Shown in pieces: positions 8,251 through 15,548 of a stretch of DNA of 19,391 nt. The position numbers and the translations under genes were made by a program. The notes under the pieces were generated by a model that saw nothing but the letters and a program-made list of their open reading frames with translations, made no database searches and was not told where the DNA came from. Location of the stretch: assembly GCA_965602225.1 (NCBI GenBank), contig CBFCYE010000041.1, positions 1 through 19,391 on the forward strand. Reading direction: 5' to 3'. This DNA is from Tenderia sp965602225. Lineage in GTDB: Bacteria; Pseudomonadota; Gammaproteobacteria; Tenderiales; Tenderiaceae. Position 1 is the first letter of the stretch. Each line of letters starts with the position of its first letter.

Positions 8251-8347
8251 ACCGCTTTATACAAGATTTGACGCAATGATTTTATTTCGATTGTTTAGTA
8301 GATTAAGGTGCGCTTTGTTGTTGACGCCGCTATGGGATGGATTGCAC

Positions 8348-8435
8348 GATTTTTACGCTGCATGGCTGTGTTGTAACTCCTCGGAATGGAACAACCATTC
8401 CTTGTCATTACGCCTTGCCCTGCAACGTAAAAATC
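8348..8435 (+). repeat. inner inverted-repeat pair of the element (long stem-loop)
   Basis: GATTTTTACGCTGCA (8348-8362) pairs with TGCAACGTAAAAATC (8421-8435) at 14 of 15 positions. Flanking GGATGG (8335-8340) and CCATCC (8447-8452) extend the fold outwards. The RNA would form a long imperfect hairpin between ccmH and ccmI. Confidence 0.8.
8383..8401 (+). repeat. central perfect hairpin of the element
   Basis: GGAATGG, loop AACAA, CCATTCC: a 7-bp perfect stem with a 5-nt loop at the centre of the long palindrome. No T-tract follows, so it does not look like an intrinsic terminator. Confidence 0.8.
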
Positions 8436-8452
8436 ATACACTTCACCCCATC

Positions 8453-8470
8453 CAACCGAGGTTTCTAGGA
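8453..8470 (+). repeat. right terminal inverted repeat, carrying the ccmI ribosome binding site and first base of its ATG
   Basis: CAACCGAGGTTTCTAGGA ends in the A of the ccmI ATG (8470-8472). GAGG at 8458-8461 lies 8 nt upstream of that ATG, a proper Shine-Dalgarno distance. The single mismatch between the two terminal repeats is the G that starts this GAGG. Translation initiation of ccmI therefore appears to depend on element sequence. Confidence 0.7.
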
Positions 8471-9756
8471 TGACTGTTTTTTGGATTGTAGCTGCGTGCC
8501 TGTTGGGCGCGGCATTGTTGTTTGTTGTCCCGCCTTTGTTTTTGCGTAAGAAAAATGCTGCTGACATTGAACGCCGGACGGTCAATATCACTATCTATAA
8601 AAATCAGCTGGAAGAGCTGGATACGGATCTGGCCAGCGGTGATATCAGTCAGGAACAGTTTGACAAAAGCGGGCAGGAAATAGAGCGTCGCCTGTTGGAA
8701 GATACCGCAGCTGCTGAGCAGGGTGAAGGTAAGTCTGGTAAAACGCTGAGTATTGCGACTGCTGTTGTGGTTGTTGTGGCTGTGCCACTTATGAGCCTGT
8801 TGATGTATGACAAGCTGGGTAATCCAGCTGGCATTAATCCGCAGGTGCAGATGGCTCAGCCTGAGGCTTCGCCGCATGGTGATGAGACTAATATCGAGCA
8901 GCAGATTGAGATGATGGTGTCGAAGCTTGCGCAGCGTCTGCAGGAAAATCCACAGGACCTTGAAGGCTGGGTGATGCTGGGTCGTTCAATGTCGGTGCTG
9001 GGCCGATATGAAGAGGCGATGATGGCCTATGAGCGTGCGGTACAGTTTGCCGGCGACGATGCCTCAGTGCTGACAGATTATGCCGATGCTATTGCCATGG
9101 CCACGGGTGAGAGTCTGGAAGGCCGGCCGATGGAGTATCTGTTGAAGGCTTTGGCGATTGATCCGAATAATCAAAAGGCGTTGTGGTTAGCGGGAACAGG
9201 TCTGTTTGAGCGTGGTGATTTTTCTGGTGCGATTGAACACTGGGGCCATTTAAGAGATATGTTGCCGCCTGATTCAGAAGATATTGAGGTGATGCATGCC
9301 AATATCGCTGAGGCTGAGTCTTATCGTCAACGTCAGATGGCCGGCGAGTTTGGTAAGGCCCCGGCGCAAACGGGTTTGCCTGAAGCGGCGGCTTCGACCG
9401 TGAGTGCGGTAGCTGCGAGCGTTACGGGTCGCGTCACAATCTCAGCGGCACTGGCAGGCAAGTTTGCCGCTGGTGATACGCTGTTTGTCTTTGCTCGTGC
9501 GGCCAATGGACCGCCGATGCCGCTGGCGATTGTCCGTGCCAAGGCCAGTGAGTTGCCGCTGGAGTTTAGCCTCGATGAAAGCATGGCGATGATGCCAAGC
9601 ATGAGTATGGCCAAGTTCGACCAGGTAGTGGTGGGTGCGCGAATTTCCAAGACCGGTAATGCCATGCCTCAGAGCGGCGATCTGCAAGGTGCGTCTGCAG
9701 CCGTGGCAGTGGGTAGTGAAGGGATTGAGATCCTAATCGACACCGTCGTGCCCTAG
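8470..9756 (+). CDS. ccmI: c-type cytochrome biogenesis protein CcmI (CycH, TPR)
   Basis: A 428-residue protein with the CcmI-1 module: a first membrane helix (about residues 3-24), a cytoplasmic leucine-zipper-like segment (IYKNQLEELDTDLASGDISQ), and a second helix (about 95-115). A periplasmic CcmI-2 domain follows, with TPR repeats at about 145-290 (e.g. GWVMLGRSMSVLGRYEEAMM), and a C-terminal beta domain at about 318-428 typical of full-length CcmI/CycH. It binds the C-terminal helix of apocytochromes and delivers them to CcmFH. The ATG at 8470 is formed at the junction with the inserted element. Without the element, the sequence would read GTGACTG, a GTG start overlapping the ccmH TGA by 4 nt. 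The next gene starts 12 nt after the stop. Confidence 0.95.
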   Translation: MTVFWIVAACLLGAALLFVVPPLFLRKKNAADIERRTVNITIYKNQLEELDTDLASGDISQEQFDKSGQEIERRLLEDTAAAEQGEGKSGKTLSIATAVVVVVAVPLMSLLMYDKLGNPAGINPQVQMAQPEASPHGDETNIEQQIEMMVSKLAQRLQENPQDLEGWVMLGRSMSVLGRYEEAMMAYERAVQFAGDDASVLTDYADAIAMATGESLEGRPMEYLLKALAIDPNNQKALWLAGTGLFERGDFSGAIEHWGHLRDMLPPDSEDIEVMHANIAEAESYRQRQMAGEFGKAPAQTGLPEAAASTVSAVAASVTGRVTISAALAGKFAAGDTLFVFARAANGPPMPLAIVRAKASELPLEFSLDESMAMMPSMSMAKFDQVVVGARISKTGNAMPQSGDLQGASAAVAVGSEGIEILIDTVVP

Positions 9757-9767
9757 TCGGGCTGATA

Positions 9768-10313
9768 ATGAAACAAATCAGGGCAAGGGCGTGGCGATTT
9801 TTATTGCTGCTGCCCTTGTTTGCGTTACAGGCTTGTAGTGAGCCCGAGCCGCTGACAGATAAGCTTATTGTTGGTGGCGCCTTTCCTGAAATTGTCATGC
9901 AGCAGTTGGATGGCGCTAAGGTATCGATTACGCAGTATCGCGGCAAACTGGTTGTCTTGAATGCCTGGGCAACCTGGTGTGAGCCATGCCGGCGTGAAAT
10001 GCCTAACCTGCAGCAGTTGAATGATGCGCTCGACCCCAAGCGGTTTGCCGTTATCGGCCTGGCCCAGGATGAAGATGATCATCTGGTGCGTGAATATCTG
10101 CTTGATCAGAAAGTGAGTTTCACCAGTTACATCGATCCTGCTGGTGAGATTGCGACAGACCAGCTTGGCATTCAAATTTTTCCTTATACCCTCTTGATTG
10201 GCCCGGATGGCAGGCTTATTCAGCGTATTGTTGGGCCACGTGAGTGGCAGCGCCAGGAAGTGATTGATTTGTTGGAAAAGGCCTATGCCGGTGATTATTC
10301 CGCGCTGCAGTAG
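9768..10313 (+). CDS. TlpA-like thioredoxin-fold lipoprotein
   Basis: A 181-residue predicted lipoprotein: the signal peptide ends in the lipobox LQAC with C23 as the lipidated residue. The thioredoxin domain has active site WATWCEPC (C71, C74), the R-R-E-M-P-N segment after it, and the cis-proline region I-Q-I-F-P-Y-T. It belongs to the TlpA/ResA/AhpC-TSA reductase group and differs from CcmG in lacking the G-V-P-E-S-Y loop. It lies 12 nt behind ccmI, so it may share the ccm transcript. A role as an additional periplasmic reductant for cytochrome cysteines or for another thiol client is plausible, but the client cannot be identified. Confidence 0.9.
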   Translation: MKQIRARAWRFLLLLPLFALQACSEPEPLTDKLIVGGAFPEIVMQQLDGAKVSITQYRGKLVVLNAWATWCEPCRREMPNLQQLNDALDPKRFAVIGLAQDEDDHLVREYLLDQKVSFTSYIDPAGEIATDQLGIQIFPYTLLIGPDGRLIQRIVGPREWQRQEVIDLLEKAYAGDYSALQ

Positions 10314-10395
10314 CTGGCGGCGACACTGGCGTGCTGAAATGTTAGAATTGCTCCGGATTTTGTTGGCTAAATTAACCAATTGAGTGGTTGGACAA

Positions 10396-10716
10396 ATGAA
10401 AGCAAAAAGAACAGTTAGATTGATTGTGTTGTTTGCGGCAATGAATGCGTTTTTGTTTGGCGCCGATGTCATGGCGGCGGACCCTCGCAACGGTGCCAAA
10501 CTTTATAATATGCATTGTACTAACTGTCACGGCCCTAACGGTGCCGGGGCGATGCCGGGTATGCCGGATTTCAGCCGTGGCCAGAGTCTGTTTGAAAACA
10601 ATGCGTTTCTGGTAAAAAAGCTTGAGGAAGGCATAGGCATAATGCCTGCCTATCGTGGTCTGCTCACCACCCAGGAAATGCTTGATGTCATTGCACACCT
10701 GAGAACCTTTCAATAA
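10396..10716 (+). CDS. small monohaem cytochrome c
   Basis: A 106-residue secreted class I type cytochrome c: signal peptide (about residues 1-27, cut near VMA-AD), a single haem site CTNCHG (C41, C44, H45), and a likely distal ligand M83 in GIGIMPAYRG, followed by the usual C-terminal helix M-L-D-V-I-A-H-L-R. ATG at 10396 is preferred over an in-frame GTG at 10384 because it starts directly before the basic K-A-K-R region and has GAGTGG upstream. The 82 nt before it hold no convincing promoter. The stop overlaps the next start (TAATG), tying it to the propeller genes. It is probably a periplasmic electron carrier for a neighbouring redox process. Confidence 0.92.
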   Translation: MKAKRTVRLIVLFAAMNAFLFGADVMAADPRNGAKLYNMHCTNCHGPNGAGAMPGMPDFSRGQSLFENNAFLVKKLEEGIGIMPAYRGLLTTQEMLDVIAHLRTFQ

Positions 10717-11840
10717 TGAGAATATTATTTGTTGTTTTAGTCGCCATGCTGGCGGCCTGTTCTGAATCGCCGCAATCTGTTTCGAAATCTGCAGCCACCG
10801 AGCCTGAAGTGCAGGCACCGCTAGATACCTGGAAGGTTATTGATGCCTTTGAGGTTGGCCGTGAGGTCTACGTACGTTCCATGGCATTGTCGCCTGGCAG
10901 TAACAGTCTCTGGGTGGGGACTTCATCAGGTGTGCATGAGGTTGATCTGAGTGATCAGTCCTTACGTAATACCTTTACCCGCAGTGATGGTCTGTCCAAT
11001 GAATATGTCTTCGCCATGTTCGTCGATAAGGATGATTACAAGTGGTTTGGTACCAACGGTGGTGGCGCTGCCCGTTATAAAGACGGTGACTGGAAGGTGT
11101 TTTTCCCTATGCATGGTCTGGCCGATTACTGGGTTTACAGTTTTGCCCAGCAGGCTGATGGCAAGGTCTGGATCGGCACCTGGGCTGGCGTCAATCTCTG
11201 GGATCCGGCCACAGCTAAATTCACTACCTATTTTGATGAACTGGTAAATGAGTGGGTTTATGGTGTCGGCGTTGATACAAAACAGCAGGCTTGGTTTGGC
11301 ACCGAGGGTGGTGTTTCCATGTTTGATGGCCAGAACTGGCATGCCTGGACCCATAACGAGGGCTTGGGTGCTGATAATGATGAAAACCTGCCTATCAGCC
11401 TGAATACGGGGCTGGGAACGCGAGAGCGCCATGACCTGAACGTCATGACGGAAGGTCAATCGACCTATAACCCGAATTATGTTTTTTCCATCCACGTAGA
11501 TAAAAAAGATCAGGTCTGGGCCGGCACCTGGGGGGCAGGGGTGAGCCGCTTTGATGGTCAAAAGTGGAATAACTACAGCAGTAAGGATGGTCTGGCCGGC
11601 AATATTGTTTACAGCATTGCTGAGGCCGATGACGGCGCCATGTGGTTTGGTACCAACAAAGGCGTGAGCCGTTTTGATGGCGAGCACTGGTACAGCTATG
11701 GCCGTAAGGATGGCCTGTTGTCTGAGCATGTTTACACTATTGCTGTGGTGCCTGGTGGTGAAGTTTGGGTAGGAACTCGTGGTGGTGTGACCCGTTTTGG
11801 TCAGGCCGAGGCGCAACAAGATTTAGGTAAAGCAGAATGA
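10716..11840 (+). CDS. Reg_prop-type beta-propeller lipoprotein
   Basis: A 374-residue lipoprotein with a short signal peptide ending in LAAC (C15). The rest is built of repeats of the two-component regulator propeller type (Reg_prop). Seven W-x-G-T strands are visible (LWVGT, KWFGT, VWIGT, AWFGT, VWAGT, MWFGT, VWVGT), each followed by a G-V/G-x-x-R/F-D unit and a D-G-L turn, which fits a seven-bladed propeller. An insertion of about 40 residues, ending in Y-N-P-N-Y-V, interrupts the fourth to fifth blade. Such propellers usually form the sensory half of hybrid histidine kinases; here the propeller stands alone. It overlaps the next gene, its paralogue, by 4 nt (ATGA). Ligand and function are unknown. 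Confidence 0.85.
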   Translation: MRILFVVLVAMLAACSESPQSVSKSAATEPEVQAPLDTWKVIDAFEVGREVYVRSMALSPGSNSLWVGTSSGVHEVDLSDQSLRNTFTRSDGLSNEYVFAMFVDKDDYKWFGTNGGGAARYKDGDWKVFFPMHGLADYWVYSFAQQADGKVWIGTWAGVNLWDPATAKFTTYFDELVNEWVYGVGVDTKQQAWFGTEGGVSMFDGQNWHAWTHNEGLGADNDENLPISLNTGLGTRERHDLNVMTEGQSTYNPNYVFSIHVDKKDQVWAGTWGAGVSRFDGQKWNNYSSKDGLAGNIVYSIAEADDGAMWFGTNKGVSRFDGEHWYSYGRKDGLLSEHVYTIAVVPGGEVWVGTRGGVTRFGQAEAQQDLGKAE

Positions 11841-13066
11841 AGTTTAATCCAACGTTGATGGCGCTGGCGGTGCTGGTTGGTGCTGGTGTAATTGTCGGCG
11901 CCTATCAGCTTGGCCAGCAAGGTGGGGATGTGGTTGTTACTGAAGAGCCGACGGCGAAACAGGCGACACAGCCAGCCGTAGCCGCGTCTGCCTCGTCATC
12001 GCATGATGGCGCGGTGACCGTCGTTGATGGGCCGCGTTTCAGTCACTTCAGGGTTGGCAATCGTAATGTCAAAAGCATCTTTGCTGATGGTCGCTATGTC
12101 TGGGTTGGCACTTCCGGCGGTGTGATTCGTTATGACACTGAGACGGATGATTATGAGCTTTTCAATAACAAGAATGCCGGTCTGTTATCGAACGGCATTT
12201 TTCATGTCAGTCGTCTAGATGCGAAGCGTATGGCGATTGGTACCTACGGTGGTGGCCTGGCGGTGTTTGATGTTGAAGCCAATACCTGGCAGACCATCAA
12301 TATTCCTGAAGGTCTGGCCGACCAGTTTGTCTACGATGTGTTGACGCTGGCCAATGGCGATGTCTGGATTGCCACCTGGTCGGGAGCCAATCTGGTGCGC
12401 AATGGTGAATTTGATAACCCAGATGCCTGGCAAACTTTTACGGTTGAGAATACCAATGGCGGGCTGCCTAACCCCTGGGTCTACGGTGTTGAAGCGGGGC
12501 TAAATGGTGATGTCTGGTTTGCCACTGAGGGTGGTTTGGCCCTGTACAAAGATGGTAAGTGGCAGAAGTGGGGCCATGACGAAGGTCTGGGTGCAGATTA
12601 CAAACTGGTTGAGAGTGCCATCCAGTTTAAGAGCGATCCCGGTCAGGCCTCGATGCATCACTCCCGGCAAAAAGATGAGCAGGGCCTGCAGGACGTCAAG
12701 GTTGCCTATAACCCGAATTATGTAATCTCTCTGCAGGTGCAAAAAGATGGCACGGTCTGGGCCGGTACCTGGGGTGCGGGTCTGGGGCGTTTCAAGGATG
12801 GCGAGTGGAAAAACTACACCTCGTTTGATGGGCTGCCTGCCAATCATATCTTTATGCTTTATATCGACCCTCAGGATAATCTGTGGGCGGGTACCAGCAA
12901 GGGCCTGGCCCGTTTTGATCCGGCAACAGAAAGCTTTTCCATCAAGACTATGAATGATGGTCTGTATGCCGAAAATGTCTTTTCCATGACCAGTGGCAAG
13001 GACGGTGATTTCTGGATTGGTAGTTTTGGTGGGGTTGCTCATATTGAGCATGGCTGGCAACAGTAA
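11837..13066 (+). CDS. Reg_prop-type beta-propeller protein with N-terminal anchor (paralogue of upstream gene)
   Basis: A 409-residue paralogue of the preceding propeller. It has an N-terminal hydrophobic segment (about residues 8-27) without a lipobox, so it is likely anchored in the inner membrane, then an alanine/threonine-rich linker and seven W/M-x-x-x-T/S strands (VWVGT, MAIGT, VWIAT, VWFAT, VWAGT, LWAGT, FWIGS). It shares with its neighbour an insertion at the same place, closing with Y-N-P-N-Y-V, followed by near-identical VWAGTWGAG. The pair therefore arose by tandem duplication and then took different membrane attachments. It overlaps the upstream gene by 4 nt and precedes the GGDEF/EAL gene by 21 nt, suggesting joint work as a sensory module. 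Function is inferred from context only. Confidence 0.83.
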   Translation: MKFNPTLMALAVLVGAGVIVGAYQLGQQGGDVVVTEEPTAKQATQPAVAASASSSHDGAVTVVDGPRFSHFRVGNRNVKSIFADGRYVWVGTSGGVIRYDTETDDYELFNNKNAGLLSNGIFHVSRLDAKRMAIGTYGGGLAVFDVEANTWQTINIPEGLADQFVYDVLTLANGDVWIATWSGANLVRNGEFDNPDAWQTFTVENTNGGLPNPWVYGVEAGLNGDVWFATEGGLALYKDGKWQKWGHDEGLGADYKLVESAIQFKSDPGQASMHHSRQKDEQGLQDVKVAYNPNYVISLQVQKDGTVWAGTWGAGLGRFKDGEWKNYTSFDGLPANHIFMLYIDPQDNLWAGTSKGLARFDPATESFSIKTMNDGLYAENVFSMTSGKDGDFWIGSFGGVAHIEHGWQQ

Positions 13067-13087
13067 AGCGGCTGGCTTGAAACTATT

Positions 13088-15547
13088 GTGAATAGTCTGG
13101 GTACACGTCTGGCACTAATCCTTTCGACGGTGCTGTTAGCCTTGGTGTTGGTGTCCGGGGTGCTGATCGAACGGCAGTTGACCCGTGCCATCTACCATGA
13201 AGAAATTGACCAGGCCAAAACTCACGCCCAGACCCTGCTTGCCAGTCTGCGGATTTTTATGCTCAACGGCCAGGGTACACTAGCGCGTGATTGGCTTAAT
13301 AGTATGCATGGCGCTCCCGGCATCGTCGATGTTGAGGTGCTACGCAGTGATGGTGCCGAGGCCTTTTCAGACCTGGCTACTGTCGAGCAAGTAAATGACT
13401 TCCTCGGCGATCCGGTGTTTGAGCGTGAGCCGTCACCACCACATCATATGCCCAGACCTATTGCTGGCCCGTTTGAGCAGGCATTGGCGGGTGAGGTTGC
13501 TTTGGACCTACGTTTTCCGGAGCACATCACTGTCTTCCAGCCAATAGCGGTTGAGGCTGAGTGCCTAACTTGTCATGGCTATGACGCGAGTTCAATGCGT
13601 GGTGTTTTGACCTTGAGTCTTTCGCGGGAACAGGGTCTGGCACGAATCGTGGACATGCGTAACAACCTCTGGACCATTGCTGTCTTGCTGGTATTAACCA
13701 TCGGTGTGACGATGTTGGTGGTGTTGCGGATCAATGTTCTAAATCCGATCAATCGTTTGCGGGATGCAATTATCCGTGTGGGTGCCGGTGAGCGTCATGT
13801 TGAGTTACCGCTGCAATGGCGTGACGAACTTGGCCAGGTAGCGACGGTGTTTAACGACATGCAGGAAGATCTGGTTGCCAATGAGACGCGTATCCGTGCC
13901 GTTACCGAGAATGCCTTTGATGCCATTATTACCAGTGATGAACGCGGTGTAATTGATACCGTTAATCATGCGGTTGAGAAGCTGTTTGGTTATCTGCCGG
14001 GTGAATTGGTTGGTCGTAATGTTTCGATTTTGATGTCGGACCCTTATCGTAAGGAGCATGATCGCTATATTGAAAAGTATCTGGTGACAGGCAAGGGTCG
14101 TCTGATTAATAACCGTGCTGAAGTGATCGGTCTGCGTAAGGACGGGACGTCCTTCCCCATAGAAATTGCCCTGAGTGAAATGTTTATTGGTGAACGACGC
14201 TACTTTGTTGCTGTTGCTCGTGACGTAACTGAGAACAAACGTCAGACAGCCGCCTTGCAATATCAGGCCCTGCATGACGCGCTGACCGAATTACCTAATC
14301 GCAGCCTGTTGTCTGACCGTATCCGCCAGAGCATTTTGCTGGCTCAACGTGAGCATCATGAGTTGGCCTTGCTGGTCATGGATCTGGATCGATTCAAAGA
14401 TATTAATGACACTCTTGGTCATCAATATGGCGACAAGGTTTTACAGCAGGTGTCGACACGTATGCGCGCAGCTTTGCGTGAGTCCGACACCATTGCCCGC
14501 TTGGGGGGCGATGAATTTGCCATCTTGCTACCTAACACCGGTCTGGATCAGGCCAAGGCGATTGCCAATAAATTGCTGCGGATTGTTGAAGAGCCATTCG
14601 TGATTGGTGAGCAGGTGTTACATGTCGGTAGCAGTATCGGCATTACACTCTATCCGCAGCATGGTGAGGATGAAGTGGCGTTATTGCAACGTGCCGATGT
14701 GGCTATGTATGTTGCCAAACGTGGCCATCATGGTTCAGCCGTATATGATCCTACGGTAGATCAGCATAGTCTGCGTAACCTGGCTTTGCTGGGTGAGTTG
14801 CGTGGTGCCATTGAACGTGATCAGTTGCTGCTGCACTACCAGCCCAAGATCAATCTTAAAACCGGCAAGGTCTATGGCGTTGAGTCGCTGGTGCGTTGGC
14901 AACATCCACGGCATGGATTGATGCATCCAGATGAGTTTGTCCCGCTAGCCGAGCAGACAGGGTTGATTGCGCCATTGAGTCAGTGGGCTTTGAAAGAGGG
15001 TTTGAAAACCAGTTGTGAGTATTTTAGTGGGCTGGGTCTGGATGTGGCAGTGAATTTGTCAGTGCGTAATTTACAGGATCTGCGTTTCCCCGATAAAGTG
15101 GCGCAAATGATTGAAGACAACGGTGTTGATCCCGCTCAGCTGCAGCTAGAGATTACTGAAACGGCAATCATGGCTGATCCTGGTCGTGCTTTGGATGTGC
15201 TTAATCGTCTCAGTGCGATGGGGGTGAAGTTATCCATCGATGATTTTGGTACGGGTTACTCTTCGCTGGCGCATTTGAAACAGATGCCGGTGGATGAACT
15301 AAAGATCGATAAGTCATTTGTCACCGGTATGCTGGAAGATGAGAGTGACGCCATGATTGTTCGCTCTGTTATTGATCTTGCCCATAATATTGGCATTAGC
15401 GTGGTTGCCGAGGGGGTTGAGACTGAGGCGATCTATAACCGGCTGAAAGAGATGGGTTGTGATGCAGTGCAGGGTTATTATATGAGTAAGCCTGTGTCAG
15501 CCGAAGATCTGGTTGAGTGGGCCAAGAGCTCTACCTGGCGCTTGTAA
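13088..15547 (+). CDS. haem-c sensor PAS-GGDEF-EAL protein (c-di-GMP turnover)
   Basis: An 819-residue inner-membrane signalling protein. Order: membrane helix (about 8-26), periplasmic sensor (about 30-190) holding one haem c site CLTCHG (C159, C162, H163), second helix (194-213), HAMP (about 216-268), PAS (about 275-395), GGDEF with intact GGDEF at 473-477 and DxLGHxxGD, and EAL. In the EAL domain the name motif reads E-S-L (599-601), but the metal and catalytic residues appear kept (LEITETAIM, IDDFGTGYSSL, LKIDKSFV, VVAEGVET, QGYYMSKP). Both diguanylate cyclase and phosphodiesterase activities are thus possible; which dominates cannot be told. The sensor is reminiscent of c-type-haem PAS-like sensors. 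The start is GTG at 13088, with a weak ribosome site. The stop lies 1 nt from that of the convergent NHL gene. Confidence 0.93.
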   Translation: MNSLGTRLALILSTVLLALVLVSGVLIERQLTRAIYHEEIDQAKTHAQTLLASLRIFMLNGQGTLARDWLNSMHGAPGIVDVEVLRSDGAEAFSDLATVEQVNDFLGDPVFEREPSPPHHMPRPIAGPFEQALAGEVALDLRFPEHITVFQPIAVEAECLTCHGYDASSMRGVLTLSLSREQGLARIVDMRNNLWTIAVLLVLTIGVTMLVVLRINVLNPINRLRDAIIRVGAGERHVELPLQWRDELGQVATVFNDMQEDLVANETRIRAVTENAFDAIITSDERGVIDTVNHAVEKLFGYLPGELVGRNVSILMSDPYRKEHDRYIEKYLVTGKGRLINNRAEVIGLRKDGTSFPIEIALSEMFIGERRYFVAVARDVTENKRQTAALQYQALHDALTELPNRSLLSDRIRQSILLAQREHHELALLVMDLDRFKDINDTLGHQYGDKVLQQVSTRMRAALRESDTIARLGGDEFAILLPNTGLDQAKAIANKLLRIVEEPFVIGEQVLHVGSSIGITLYPQHGEDEVALLQRADVAMYVAKRGHHGSAVYDPTVDQHSLRNLALLGELRGAIERDQLLLHYQPKINLKTGKVYGVESLVRWQHPRHGLMHPDEFVPLAEQTGLIAPLSQWALKEGLKTSCEYFSGLGLDVAVNLSVRNLQDLRFPDKVAQMIEDNGVDPAQLQLEITETAIMADPGRALDVLNRLSAMGVKLSIDDFGTGYSSLAHLKQMPVDELKIDKSFVTGMLEDESDAMIVRSVIDLAHNIGISVVAEGVETEAIYNRLKEMGCDAVQGYYMSKPVSAEDLVEWAKSSTWRL

Positions 15548-15548
15548 A

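Larger units (their letters stand above)
8233..8470 (+). mobile_element. 238-bp MITE-like palindromic element inserted between ccmH and ccmI
   Basis: The ends are inverted repeats: TCCTAGAAACCTAGGTTG at 8233-8250, and its complement with a single mismatch at 8453-8470 (17 of 18 pairs). They are bracketed by the direct repeat TGA (8230-8232 and 8471-8473), consistent with a 3-bp target duplication. Inside, further arms pair (8348-8362 with 8421-8435) around a central perfect hairpin (8383-8401). There is no credible coding sequence, so if mobile it depends on a transposase encoded elsewhere. About 83 nt next to the left end (8251-8333) have no partner in the right half, so the palindrome is lopsided. 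I cannot assign it to a named family. Mobility is inferred from structure alone. Confidence 0.8.

Noticed and set aside
8248..8345. Possible outward promoter in the element (TTGACC at 8248, TTGACG at 8268 and 8321)
   Set aside because: No acceptable -10 hexamer lies 16-18 nt downstream of any of the three.
8276..8473. A 65-codon plus-strand frame and a longer minus-strand frame inside the element
   Set aside because: They run through inverted repeats, resemble no known family, and the region is explained by palindromic structure.
10384..10398. GTG at 10384 as the monohaem cytochrome start
   Set aside because: It adds four residues before the basic start of the signal peptide and has no ribosome site; ATG at 10396 is better.
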